Source: Nostoc sp. MS1 (GTDB lineage: Bacteria > Cyanobacteriota > Cyanobacteriia > Cyanobacteriales > Nostocaceae). Taken from it: a stretch of DNA of 64,000 nucleotides. The position numbers and the translations under genes are program-made. Below the pieces are notes generated by a model. The model made no database searches. It saw only the letters and a list, made by a program, of their open reading frames with translations, and was not told the origin of the DNA. Shown here in pieces: positions 1-10,300 of the stretch. The stretch spans positions 3,283,501-3,347,500 of the forward strand of contig NZ_AP023441.1 of NCBI RefSeq assembly GCF_019976755.1. The letters are read 5' to 3'. Every line of letters begins with the position of its first letter. Positions within the stretch are counted from its first letter, which is position 1.

Positions 1-54
1 AGTAATGAAGCCAGCTGTTTTCAGTATCTGACGGCGAGAGAAATTAGAAGACAT
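1..54 (-). CDS. 5' end of a Tat-exported protein (partial)
   Basis: Eighteen codons are readable leftwards from an ATG at 54 before the window edge, giving MSSNFSRRQILKTAGFIT. The SRRQILK segment followed by a hydrophobic stretch is a twin-arginine export signal. An AGGAG ribosome binding site lies about six bases upstream of the ATG, which supports the start. The mature part lies outside the window, so the function cannot be read; periplasmic substrate-binding proteins and oxidoreductases commonly carry such signals. Confidence 0.7.
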   Translation of the reverse strand, partial: MSSNFSRRQILKTAGFIT

Positions 55-454
55 TTTTAGCTCCTCTACTTGTGTGTTGCTCTTAAGGTATAAAAGAATA
101 TATTTAAAATATATGTGATACTTTTCACCTTTATAAAGGATTATCAGATACTTTATACCATCCTTACATATTTTTTTATCGTAAAATTACATATATGCAG
201 CATCTAAATATACTATATTTGATATCATCGTTATTAAAATATGAATAGTATTGAGTATTAATTTGGTGATATTTAGTAAGTAATAATACTAAATATTCAG
301 AGTTAAAGTTTTTCTTGATATTTACATATAGTAAGAAAGCGCACAGCTAACTGTGCGCTCCTACTGAATTTAACTCAAACTTCCCAAATGCACCAATAAT
401 TCAAAACTTAAAACCTTGAGAGACTTTGGTTCTTAAATTTTGAATTTATATTCT
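55..454. other. AT-rich intergenic region
   Basis: This stretch of 400 bases separates egtD from the leftward Tat-signal gene. It is very AT-rich (long runs of A, T and TATA-like steps) and must hold the promoter of the Tat-signal gene. Apart from that gene's ribosome binding site and the egtD hairpin terminator at 338-359 I see no open reading frame or RNA in it. Confidence 0.6.
338..359 (-). terminator. Rho-independent terminator of egtD
   Basis: A perfect 9-bp inverted repeat AGCGCACAG / CTGTGCGCT encloses a 4-base loop. Read on the minus strand it is followed directly by TTTCTT. It lies about 95 bases beyond the egtD stop codon and fits an intrinsic terminator for that gene. Confidence 0.7.
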
Positions 455-1468
455 TTACGCTTGCAATTGGCATAGCATTACACCAAACCACTGATTTTTA
501 TCAGTCCAGGCTTGGATGGGTTTTAAACCTTTTGCTGTAAGTTGCTGCTTGATGGTGTCGAGGTGGAATTTACGAGAGATTTCGGTGAGGATGGTTTCAC
601 CTGGGGCAAAATTGACGGTGAGGTTGAGCGATTTTAAATGGACTGTTTGCGATCGCTCACTTTTTAAGTGCATCTCAATTTGCTTTTCAGCCTCATTATA
701 AAATGCCGAGTGTGTAAACTGTGTTGTATCAAAATCACCCTCAAACCGCCTGTTTAAATGCTCTAGCATATTGAGATTAAACTCTGCGGTTACGCCTTGG
801 CTGTCATTATATGCAGGTTCCAAAATTTCCTTTGGCTTCTGCAAATCTACTCCCAACAAGAAATATTCACCCGTCTGCAAGCTGCTTCTGATTTGCGATA
901 AGAAAATATCACACTCTTGTGGGTTAAGATTACCCAACGTACTGCCAATAAAACAAATCATCCGGCTGGATAATGTTCTAGTGGTGAGTTGTGCCAGGGC
1001 TGATTCGTAAGTTCCTGCCAGGGCGTAAACTTTTAAGGAAGGATAATCTTGTAGCAACTGCTTGGCGCTAGTTTCCAAAATTCCTGCACATACATCAATT
1101 GGTAAATAATGCAGAGGATAATCTAGTTGCTCATAAGCGTCTAGTAAGACGCGAGTTTTGGTAGAATTACCACTGCCCAGTTCTACTAATTCACAAGCAC
1201 CAGTAATTTGGGCAATTTCACCAGCATACTGTTGTAAAATAGCTGTTTCTGTGCGTGTCACGTAATATTCTGGTAACTCACAGATGCGCTCAAATAACTC
1301 AGAACCTCTGTCATCATAAAAGTAACAAGGCGGTAAGGATTTAGGTGTTTTCGTCAACCCTCTTACGACATCACTCCCAACCGTAGATGTAACTACGCGC
1401 GTTGGTTCCTGTAAACGTTGTATTTGCAAACGTTCTTCAATGCTGTTAACAGCTTTAAATACTGACAT
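455..1468 (-). CDS. egtD: L-histidine N-alpha-methyltransferase EgtD (ergothioneine synthesis)
   Basis: The 337-residue product matches the EgtD family, which adds three methyl groups from SAM to the alpha-amino group of histidine to make hercynine, the first step of ergothioneine synthesis. Visible family signatures are the N-terminal FYDDRGSELFERICELPEYY (about residue 50), the SAM-binding ELGSGNSTKT near residue 96 and FIGSTLGNL near 175. The length is usual for the family. No egtB lies beside it: upstream is dndD on the other strand, and downstream is an unrelated Tat-signal gene. The ATG start has no strong Shine-Dalgarno. It appears to be a single-gene transcript ending at the hairpin at 338-359. 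Confidence 0.93.
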   Translation of the reverse strand: MSVFKAVNSIEERLQIQRLQEPTRVVTSTVGSDVVRGLTKTPKSLPPCYFYDDRGSELFERICELPEYYVTRTETAILQQYAGEIAQITGACELVELGSGNSTKTRVLLDAYEQLDYPLHYLPIDVCAGILETSAKQLLQDYPSLKVYALAGTYESALAQLTTRTLSSRMICFIGSTLGNLNPQECDIFLSQIRSSLQTGEYFLLGVDLQKPKEILEPAYNDSQGVTAEFNLNMLEHLNRRFEGDFDTTQFTHSAFYNEAEKQIEMHLKSERSQTVHLKSLNLTVNFAPGETILTEISRKFHLDTIKQQLTAKGLKPIQAWTDKNQWFGVMLCQLQA

Positions 1469-1643
1469 TTAACCTCCGTATGCTGGATGTAACAGACTGC
1501 CCTTACAGGCGAATCTTTACGCTAGCCAGTGAAACATATAGCCATAGTAATAACATCACGCCTAAGCTGGATTAATCAAGCATTAAAGCAATATTGGAAG
1601 TTTTTTAAGAATTAAGCAGGAGGCAGGAGGTTAAATACTTTTA

Positions 1644-1677
1644 CTCAGCACGCGCTAAACGCGCCGCTACCGCTAAC
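1644..1677 (-). repeat. Dispersed GTTAGCGGTAGCGG hairpin repeat, copy 1
   Basis: Read on the minus strand this is GTTAGCGGTAGCG followed by the small hairpin GCGC-GTTTA-GCGC and TGCTGAG. The same unit occurs twice in tandem at 34028-34100 and in shorter form at 61194-61217. It belongs to the small dispersed repeats typical of Nostoc-type genomes. Confidence 0.7.
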
Positions 1678-1713
1678 ACAACTCAGGACTCATAACTCGT
1701 TAGTCTGTAGACG

Positions 1714-1726
1714 CGAATCATATTCG
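1714..1726. promoter_or_regulatory. Palindrome in the dndD promoter region
   Basis: The sequence CGAATCATATTCG is a perfect palindrome (5-bp arms, 3-base centre) ending 31 bases before the dndD ATG. A TAAAAT hexamer at 1729-1734 could be the -10 box, which would put the palindrome over the -35/spacer region where a repressor might bind. This is inference from position only; the binding protein is unknown. Confidence 0.35.
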
Positions 1727-1757
1727 TTTAAAATAGTGTTCCGTTGCTTAAATCAAA

Positions 1758-3746
1758 ATGCTCTTTCTCGAACTGGTTCTACAAAATTTTGGCCCCTACG
1801 CTGGGAGACAAGTCATCAATCTTGATCCAAGAATTGCACAAAATCCTCAGCCAATTATTCTGTTAGGAGGAATGAATGGTGGGGGTAAAACTACTCTCAT
1901 GGATTCTATACGTCTTGCATTATACGGACAACGCGCACAATGTTCTACGCGCGGCAATTTAAGTTATAGTGATTTTTTAACTCAATGCGTCAATAGTCAA
2001 GCTAACCCTGCTGATAAAACTAGAGTAGAGTTACTATTTGAGCATATTGAAGACGATAAACCAATAAGATATCGTATTGTCAGAACTTGGGAAAAAAACC
2101 CTAAAGATGGGAAAGATGCACTAGGTATTTTAGGTGATGATGATACTTGGCCTGTAGATTCTTTGGTAAATATCTGGGATGACTATATAGAAAATTTTTT
2201 ACCACTAGGTATTTCCAATCTGTTCCTATTTGATGGGGAACAAGTTAAGGAGTTGGCGGAACAGGAAACACCACCACAAATAGTAATTGAAGCTATTCGT
2301 GGGCTTTTAGGTTTAGAATTGGCAGATAGATTAGCAGTTGATTTAGAAATTTTAGTCAATCGTAAACGTAAAGAACTTGCTGATGTTAAAGATTTAGCTG
2401 AATTGGAAGAAATTGAGGAAAAATTACGTCAACAGCAAGCAGATTATCAAGTTATAGAAGAAAAGTTAGCAATATTTAAAAACCAAATTGAAGAATTAGA
2501 AATAATCCAGCGAGAAGCTTTAGATAAATTTGTTTCGGAAGGTGGTAAAATTGCCAGCGATCGCCATCAGTTGGAACTGCAACAAAAGGAAAAAAATCAC
2601 GCAGCAGAAACTATCCGAGAGTCCATGTGTCAATTAGCGGCTGAGGCGCTACCATTGGCGTTGATTCCTAATTTACTTAGTCAAGTACAAGCACAAGGTG
2701 TAAAAGAATTTCGTTATCAACAGGTACAGTTAGCCAAGGATGTTTTGATTGAGAGAGATAAACGTTTACTACAATGGTTGCAGCAATTAACAATTGCTTC
2801 CGAACAAGTTGAGAAAATAGAATCCTTTTTAACTGAAGATGCTGACAATTTATATACAGGTTACTCCCAAGCAGAAGCGCCTTGGTTATTAGCAGATGAG
2901 GAAAGTTTAAGCCAGCTAGATAATATTAGATATCACTTACAAAATACTAAAGTTTCGGCAAAGCAACAATTAGCTAATCTTAAAAGCTTAGAAGAAGAAC
3001 TAATTGTTTTAGAAAGACAAGTGCAAACAGCCGCCGAACCAGAAGCTTATCAAAAGTTGCGTGAGGCTGTGGAAGAAGCACAAAACCAAGTTGTGCAAGC
3101 TAAGGCTAATTATGAAACGACTCGCCGTAGTTTAGCCGATTTAGCAGAAACTATCGAACAGACAAAAAAAGAGTTGAGTAAATATACAACTGAAAATATT
3201 GATAATAAAAGTAGAGAACATATTATTACTTCAGCAACCAAAGTGCAAGAAACGCTGAAAGTTTTTCGGGATAAATTAACCCTCCGCAAACTCAATAAAT
3301 TAGAGGAGGAAGTGAAGAATTGTTTCCTCTACCTACTACATAAATCTGATTTAGTATTTCGCATCGCTATCGATACTAAAACCTTTGCCTTATCTCTATT
3401 CGATTTCAATGGTAAACCAGTTGCTAAACATCGCCTCTCAGCCGGGGAGAAACAACTACTAGCAATAGCTTTTTTATGGGGACTAGCCAAAGTCTCTGGC
3501 TTACGCTTACCAGTAGCAATCGACACACCCCTCGGTAGGCTTGATTCCTCCCACCGTCAAAACTTGGTAGAGAAATACTTCCCCGCCGCCAGCCATCAAG
3601 TAATTTTGCTATCTACTGATACGGAAATAGGTAAAAAAGAAGTAGAGACGTTGAGGGAGAATGAAGCGATCGCTCGTGAATATCTTTTAAAATATAATTC
3701 AGCGACTCGGCAAACAACAGTATTAGAAAATCAATATTTTTGGTAA
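1758..3746 (+). CDS. dndD: DNA phosphorothioation protein DndD (SMC/Rad50-like ATPase)
   Basis: DndD is the ATPase of the DndCDE machine that exchanges a non-bridging phosphate oxygen of DNA for sulphur. The 662-residue protein shows the usual DndD layout: Walker A GGMNGGGKTT at residues 37-46, the FLFDGEQVKELAEQE segment near 155, a long central coiled coil (about 200-510), the ABC signature RLSAGEKQLLAIAF near 560 and Walker B LPVAIDTPLGRLD near 585. Length and motif order agree with the family. It stands alone on the plus strand and converges with the BREX operon, with only two bases between its stop and that of the brxL-like gene. dndC and dndE, normally its direct neighbours, are elsewhere in the window. 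Confidence 0.9.
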   Translation: MLFLELVLQNFGPYAGRQVINLDPRIAQNPQPIILLGGMNGGGKTTLMDSIRLALYGQRAQCSTRGNLSYSDFLTQCVNSQANPADKTRVELLFEHIEDDKPIRYRIVRTWEKNPKDGKDALGILGDDDTWPVDSLVNIWDDYIENFLPLGISNLFLFDGEQVKELAEQETPPQIVIEAIRGLLGLELADRLAVDLEILVNRKRKELADVKDLAELEEIEEKLRQQQADYQVIEEKLAIFKNQIEELEIIQREALDKFVSEGGKIASDRHQLELQQKEKNHAAETIRESMCQLAAEALPLALIPNLLSQVQAQGVKEFRYQQVQLAKDVLIERDKRLLQWLQQLTIASEQVEKIESFLTEDADNLYTGYSQAEAPWLLADEESLSQLDNIRYHLQNTKVSAKQQLANLKSLEEELIVLERQVQTAAEPEAYQKLREAVEEAQNQVVQAKANYETTRRSLADLAETIEQTKKELSKYTTENIDNKSREHIITSATKVQETLKVFRDKLTLRKLNKLEEEVKNCFLYLLHKSDLVFRIAIDTKTFALSLFDFNGKPVAKHRLSAGEKQLLAIAFLWGLAKVSGLRLPVAIDTPLGRLDSSHRQNLVEKYFPAASHQVILLSTDTEIGKKEVETLRENEAIAREYLLKYNSATRQTTVLENQYFW

Positions 3747-3748
3747 TT

Positions 3749-5197
3749 TTACTTTGCTTCCACATAAATTTCTCTACCAAGCTGTTTAAATTCATCATCA
3801 AGATAATATAGTGAGTTGCGGACAGCTTGGCGTAGTTTACAAGCAGGTTCTAGACAATCACGCTCGTAATCCATTAATGTTAATTGCAAATGAGGATATA
3901 AAATTTTGAGAAATCCTGATGCTGATTTGAGGATAGCATTTTGGTCACGAACAGTAACGTTTTTGTCAAAGTGAGTATGCTGCTGTGCGTAAGAGATGAA
4001 ACGATTATCGTGGCGTAATGATAATAAAACTTCGCCAAAAAAATCCATTTTTAAACCTACTTGATGGGCTACCATATCTCTGTTAAACTTAGGAATTTTC
4101 CAACCAGGAATAATCCCACACAATCGGTCTAATAATGCCGTTTCAGCAAAAAATTTAGGCAAATTAGTAATTAAATTATCTTCATGGCGTGGTTGTAATT
4201 CCTCATCTAGTTCAATATTAGCCAGCATTACTAACCCACAATCACTAGAAATATCTGCAAAACCAGAACGGTTATAACGACCACTTGCTAGATAATTCTT
4301 CAACGGGCCAATCATTTCTTCAGAATTATCAAAAGTTAAACTTTGGACTTCATCTAAAACGACAACTTCATGACGACCAAGTAAACCAACTTCTTTAGTT
4401 CTACCATTGAAAAATAATTGTGCCGGAGTAACTTTACCACCACTAATTAAACTAACTTTACTACTGATATTTTCAAAAAAGAAGCTTTTACCAGTACCTT
4501 TAGGCGCTAGTTCTATGACATGATAATTAGACTCTACTAATGCTAGCAACCTAGCCAATACCCATGTTTTTGCTTCGTGGTCATAGCTGGGATGCTGGGG
4601 GTTAAAACCCATTGAACAAAATATTAAATCTCGCCATTGTTGTGTATTAAATTTTGACCGACATTCAGCATAAGCTTGTAAGTCAACTTGCGAACATTGG
4701 AATGGTTCAAAATCCATTACTTCTACTTTACCTTCGGGAAGCATAGCTAAAGTAATTTTTCCCCATATCCCTTGGCGTAAAAGTATTTTATAACGTTCAA
4801 CAATATCGGTAGCAATGCTACATTCAGTTAAATTCAGCGCCGGAATTTGTGCCAATGGTTCAGAAATTACTCGTCCTCCCTGTTCTAATTTGATGCGTAC
4901 CTGCATCAAGGCAATGAGTTTTCTTATTTCTCCTTGAGTCAAATCGAAAATAATTTCATTACGGTCATCTTTGCGGGGAAAGGCTTTTTTAATAAAGTTA
5001 TTAACTTTTTCTAATTCTAGAGAGGTGAGTTTTCCCGAACCTGGGACAATTTTATCTAGCAGCCATTCAGCCACAAAGCTAGGCAGACCAATAGAAGTTA
5101 GTCCACTTGATGGCAATCTAGTTTTATCAATACAAAGATTACCGAAAACATCGCGCACTAAATCGTTATTATAGGTTGTATGCTCACAAAAATTCAT
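3749..5197 (-). CDS. brxL: BrxL-like AAA+ ATPase of a BREX system, without protease domain
   Basis: The 482-residue protein resembles BrxL, the Lon-like AAA+ component of several BREX types. It has Walker A APKGTGKSFFF near residue 232, Walker B VVVLDEVQSL near 280 and the downstream sensor region (DCGLVMLANIEL). The second half of long BrxL proteins, the S16 Lon-type serine protease domain, is absent: no Ser-Lys dyad region follows and the protein stops about 200 residues after Walker B. The gene is last in the leftward operon; its start overlaps the 3' end of pglZ by 14 bases, implying translational coupling. The family is fairly sure, its activity is not. Confidence 0.75.
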   Translation of the reverse strand: MNFCEHTTYNNDLVRDVFGNLCIDKTRLPSSGLTSIGLPSFVAEWLLDKIVPGSGKLTSLELEKVNNFIKKAFPRKDDRNEIIFDLTQGEIRKLIALMQVRIKLEQGGRVISEPLAQIPALNLTECSIATDIVERYKILLRQGIWGKITLAMLPEGKVEVMDFEPFQCSQVDLQAYAECRSKFNTQQWRDLIFCSMGFNPQHPSYDHEAKTWVLARLLALVESNYHVIELAPKGTGKSFFFENISSKVSLISGGKVTPAQLFFNGRTKEVGLLGRHEVVVLDEVQSLTFDNSEEMIGPLKNYLASGRYNRSGFADISSDCGLVMLANIELDEELQPRHEDNLITNLPKFFAETALLDRLCGIIPGWKIPKFNRDMVAHQVGLKMDFFGEVLLSLRHDNRFISYAQQHTHFDKNVTVRDQNAILKSASGFLKILYPHLQLTLMDYERDCLEPACKLRQAVRNSLYYLDDEFKQLGREIYVEAK

Positions 5198-7370
5198 CTA
5201 TATCAAATCCACTACTAAATATTTGCTTGATAGTAATTTTTGAGTCAGGGTCTAAGGCAACGCTTGCCGTTTCAGCATCGGCAAATTGAAAAGTTAATTC
5301 ACCAGATAAAAATAGCTCATTACCTTGATTTGGTGGCAATTCTGGGACATGGGAAATAATTATTTTCCAACTACAGCGCTGATGATCTGGTATTTCTGCT
5401 AATAGTTCACCCTGTAGAAAACTGGGTAATTCTTGAATATATAAACAAAGATTTGTAAGCGGTACTGAGTTAGGATTATCGATGGTAATTTCTAGTTCTC
5501 CTGATTGGTTGGGTTTACCTTCACCACAGCAAAAAACTCGCACAGGACGACGTTGAATATATTTTCGCAGGACAGATACACCAACTACAACTTCTTCAGG
5601 AAATAAACCTCCGTGAGAACCGATAATTTTTTGATTATTAGTGTAACTGAAAGAACTTAAACTAGCGGAGCCTTTAATAATACTAATATCGTGGGGGAGA
5701 CTATAGCGATCGCTCTCTAAAACCACAAACCTGTGATCATCAGTTTTACCAATCGCCATTCTGCCCATAGGTTGCAGCCCTGGAGGGCAATGAGTAATTT
5801 TTTCAGAAGTACCCATTATCTGACCGTGGTCGCTAGCAATGACGATTCTTAATGCTTCCGGGTTAGGGTATTGTTGCAAACAATAATCAATCTTTTTGGC
5901 AATGCCTTCTAGAGTGTGGGGACGTTCCAATTCATAAAAGCTTTGCCAGTCTTTTTGATGGTGATACAGGCTATCAAACTCATCTGTATCCCAACAATAT
6001 AATTGATGTGTCTTTTTTTTCAAAGCGCTGTAGAGTTTGTCAACTTGCTTGTCTGTATAACGTTTGCCTAAGCCCATTTTGACAAAAGCTTTGCCAGCAT
6101 CAGCCACCCAAGCAGGGTCATTAGGTAAAAGTTGAGCGTATAAGCTCCATTTGGCATATTCTGTTTTAGTAGGTAGGATGCTAAACTTGGGTGCGATCGC
6201 AGTTTCTACAGCCAGCTTGTAATTATTGGTGAGTAAAGCTAACAGTTCTAAATGATCCAACCATCCCAAACCATCGACTACAACCCAAAGAACTGGACTT
6301 TCTTGGCAAAGATGCTGTACTCTTGAAGCCACGCTGTAGTTAAGGTAAGAATCTGCTACTGAGTCTACCTGCATCTGGGGGTAGTGCTGGATGATCCAAT
6401 CAACAAAGCTATGGGCTAGACTCTCACTAATTTTAGATGTAGATTGCTTGGTGACTTCCCAGCGACGGAAGGGCAAATACTCTTTTGTCACCCAAGCTAA
6501 AGCTTGCTGAGGGCTGGCATCTAAAGCTAGGGGTTGGGGTACAGATGGACTTTTACTCTGGCTTAATTGTTGCTGCTGTTGATAGTTTAAATAAGGTGTA
6601 ACTTTAGCTTCCCGTACTCGATTAATCCAGTGAGGATGATAGCCGAAAACCTTGTAAGCACAATTGGCAATGCTTTCCATACCTACTTGGGTAGTAGAGG
6701 CGAGGGTATCTAAAATCTTGCCTTCGGTACGGATGATGAGTTGTTCCCAATAGCTGTCAAACTCTTGGGTAAGTGAGTCGGGAATTGGTAAGGGATATTT
6801 GCCGATGTCGTTAACTACTGGTTCTGCTATGCCTAACCACCGACGCAACAGTAATAATTTATCTTCAGTTTGGTAGTAGGTGGCTAACTCATGTTCTAGA
6901 AACTGCTGCTGCCAAACTCGCTCAAAAGGTTGGTATTCTTGGGGAATTACAATTGCTAACCAAGCGGCGAGATGGGAAATTGAGGCTTGGGTAAACCATA
7001 TCTGTCCATTAACGTCAGCGATATTGTCTGCTAAAAAGTGGGCGATGGGGTTGTCTTGGGGATAAGCATCTAACTGGGTGGCGAAAATCAATACTTGCTC
7101 GTCAGTCCAATTTTGTGGTAAGGGTACAGTACCAAACAATTGTGTCAGCTTGTGGCGGGGATGTTGTTTAATCTCGGCAATTTCCGCACTCCTATTCCAC
7201 ACCCTCAGCCAAGTTTTTGCCCATTCACATAATCGCTCACCTTTTACCCAGCAGGGAACATCACTTACACCAAATGACTGTATCCATTCTACTTCTGTAG
7301 TGATGGGAATATAGCCAGAGGGAATATCGTACAGTCCCGTAGGGTCTAGTATGATAAGTTTATCATCCAT
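5184..7370 (-). CDS. pglZ: PglZ-domain protein (BREX core component)
   Basis: PglZ is the hallmark protein of BREX and Pgl phage defence, an alkaline-phosphatase-superfamily domain. In this 728-residue protein the metal-site elements are visible as WVVVDGLGW (near residue 365), IVIASDHGQIMG (near 512) and IGSHGGLFPEE (near 588). The first 340 residues form a variable N-terminal region and the last 120 look like a beta-rich tail. It lies two bases downstream of the brxC-like gene and overlaps the brxL-like gene, so the three are co-transcribed. A PglZ protein beside Dnd genes rather than a pglX methylase is the unusual point. Confidence 0.85.
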   Translation of the reverse strand: MDDKLIILDPTGLYDIPSGYIPITTEVEWIQSFGVSDVPCWVKGERLCEWAKTWLRVWNRSAEIAEIKQHPRHKLTQLFGTVPLPQNWTDEQVLIFATQLDAYPQDNPIAHFLADNIADVNGQIWFTQASISHLAAWLAIVIPQEYQPFERVWQQQFLEHELATYYQTEDKLLLLRRWLGIAEPVVNDIGKYPLPIPDSLTQEFDSYWEQLIIRTEGKILDTLASTTQVGMESIANCAYKVFGYHPHWINRVREAKVTPYLNYQQQQQLSQSKSPSVPQPLALDASPQQALAWVTKEYLPFRRWEVTKQSTSKISESLAHSFVDWIIQHYPQMQVDSVADSYLNYSVASRVQHLCQESPVLWVVVDGLGWLDHLELLALLTNNYKLAVETAIAPKFSILPTKTEYAKWSLYAQLLPNDPAWVADAGKAFVKMGLGKRYTDKQVDKLYSALKKKTHQLYCWDTDEFDSLYHHQKDWQSFYELERPHTLEGIAKKIDYCLQQYPNPEALRIVIASDHGQIMGTSEKITHCPPGLQPMGRMAIGKTDDHRFVVLESDRYSLPHDISIIKGSASLSSFSYTNNQKIIGSHGGLFPEEVVVGVSVLRKYIQRRPVRVFCCGEGKPNQSGELEITIDNPNSVPLTNLCLYIQELPSFLQGELLAEIPDHQRCSWKIIISHVPELPPNQGNELFLSGELTFQFADAETASVALDPDSKITIKQIFSSGFDIDEFL

Positions 7371-7372
7371 CC

Positions 7373-10300
7373 CTACTCATCCTCCCTCGTTTGGGTGAGC
7401 ATTTGTCCTAACTTGGCGTAGACATTTTGTTGTTGTAAATCAGGAAGTTGGCGGAACAAAAAGAAGATTTGATTAGCTATATCTTTATCTCTTTCCTCAA
7501 CGCATTGACGCTCGATATTTGCTAATAACTGAGTTGCTGAATCACTAAGCAAGCCAATATAATTATCCTTTTGGGTTTGAATTTGCCCTATTAAATTATC
7601 TACAGCTTCCAGCCTATCTGTATCATCAGACAATTGGTAGATTTCGGTGCAACTATTTTCTAAACCCCTCACCCATTCCTCGGCAGCAGCTTGTGCTTGT
7701 TGCAAAATTTGTGATTGTTTTTGTGCTATTTCTGTACGCAGTGATTTTAGGCGATCGCTAAATTTTTCACTCACGCCTTCAGTTCTATTTTCCCAATCCT
7801 GTAGTTTATCTAACTGAGTTTGACAAGCTGCTAAACTCTCTAACTTTGTTGACTCGGCTATCTGCAATAACTCAATTAATAGTGTCGATTCTTCGATAGT
7901 TGCTTCATACTCTATTTCTAATTCTGATTGCAAGTATTGATTTGATTTTTTCCGTAGTTCTTTCTGAAATCTTTGTGCCTCTTCTACTGTTGTTAAATGC
8001 CCTAAATTATGCTTACATTCTTGTAATTGCGCAGTATATTCTTGGATTTTCTTGTGCAAATCTGTTTCTAACTGAACAATTCTTGCTTGAAATCGGTCAG
8101 CATTACAGATATTCAACTCTCGACTAGCAATTATTGCCAAAACCTCATCACAACTAGCAATTGTCTCACTTTGTTGATAACGAAATTCTAGTCTTTGTAT
8201 CTGCTCAAGGTCATTCTTTAAACTTTGAATCTGTGGTTGTAATTCCTGATAGTCTACATAATCAGCAGTATCTTGAAACACAATATCTAGTTTGGCATAT
8301 TCTGTATTAATAGCATCTAAATCTGGCAGACTAGTTACTAATAGTAGTTGAGTGCGAAGACTTGCCAAACTATGACGATATTCATTAATTTTATTTTCAA
8401 TTGACTGCACAAGTCCAGCAATTTCCGCCGCAAATTTATCAGGATAGTTAAACCCAGATTGTAAATTGGTAATTTCTTGCAGCGCCTCTTGAGCCAGATG
8501 AATTGTTTTGCTTTTTGTGGCACAATTGCGGATATTCTGTATGATTTGTCTATCTTCAGCTTGCTTTTGTCCTGCTTGTGCCTGCTGCCTAATATCTGTT
8601 AATTTAATTTGGCTGGCACTGAGGGAATTTTGCAAACTCTCAATTAGGTGGGGAGGCAAGCCTGTAATTTGGTTAATTTGGTCAATAATTGCTTGAATTT
8701 CACCCTGATAAGCAATACAATCTGGTTCTGTAGCTAAGGATTCAGCAAGCTGGCTTTTTGCTGCTACTATTTGATTAATTTTATCAGCGATAGTTTGCCA
8801 TGCTTGCGAAGTGCGATCGCGTTGTTGTGGTGTGGGTAAAATGGAATTGTTTGGCGATCGCTGCGACAGTTGCGGGTAAAGTTGTAAAAGCGTCGCTAAT
8901 TTTGCATCATGGGGTAATTTTTCCACCGCTTCCACTGGTTGCAACCACTTGTCAATTTCCCCAACCCCAGCACTCACCAGCTTTTTATTCTTAGTTAACT
9001 CTTGTTTTTCTGACTCCTCCGGTTCATTAGACTCTAAAAAAGCAGCAACAGCAGCCAGATACGCCTGCGCCTGTTCATATTCCATAGGCGATGGCGGCAT
9101 CGTCGGCATTTGTATCTGTTGACGACGAATTAGTTTAGACTTGTGCTTAACAATCCAATCCTCAACAAATGTAGTCGGGTTTAATATAATCTCCGTGTTA
9201 CCCCAATTCTGCACAGACTTATTTTCTGTAGCAACCAATTCACCCTTTTTTGTAGTCAGTTTGATGCGTCCTTTTAAACTTACTTCTCTGCGGTGAATTG
9301 CCAACCATCCCGCCAGCAACATAGTAAAGTTATACTCGCTATAACCAAAAGGTGGCGTAGAAAGCGCTTGCCAAATTTTCTCTAAGTCAACACTGTTTGG
9401 CGATAAACCTTCTAAGTCAGTAATTTCCGAAATTTTATCCCAAGCAACGCGGATTTTCTCATTAGTTGGTGCTTGAACAATATATTTATCAGATGTTTTC
9501 TTAAACAGTCCCCATAACTTAACAAAAATCTGGTCAATAACAGTGCTATAAGAACGGTCAGGAAGTGTCTGTTGATTGATATTATCTTCAATCAATATTT
9601 GTTTTGCAGTCCAGCCAACAATTTTTTTACCTGTTTGATGGTCTGAACGCATTTTATCAATTTCATCCACAGGTGGAACCAAGGGGTACAAATCTTGTAG
9701 AAGTACACTAATTACCCGTTGCGCTTTTTGTTGTTCAGCCAAGGGAATCTTTTCTATTCCCACACAATGATAAGTACAATTAGTTAATAATCTAGTTAAT
9801 CTTGTGTTTACCTCGCCTTGCCAACGCTGAAGCAGTTCTTGATAAGCTTTTCCAAAAAATCTTTTTTCAGTAGGATCAGATTTTTCCAGTGCTTTTATTT
9901 GGATAATCATCCGAGATAAATTTCCAGTCTCTTCTGTAGGAATAGCGACGGCGATGTAATTTTTTATGGGCGATTTTGATAAATAATTAGCTATCTGATT
10001 GCGAAAATCCTGTAACTCTTCTTGAGTTTCTGCCAAGACATAAGCCAAAATCCCCTTTTCGCTAGTTTCTTTAAGAATGCGATTACTTTCTAGGGCTTTA
10101 ATAAATCTATCAATAGTATATATCTTACGCTCAAACCGCCAGTCTTCACTGACTAATTTATTGTCTTTGACAAACTGTGTAGCGCTAATTGTTAGCGTAG
10201 CTGGATATTCTTTAAGAATTTCAACTTGCTCACAATAACTGACAACATTATTAATTGATGTTTCCTGTGATTTAGTTTTTTCCTCAATTTCTTCTTGAAT

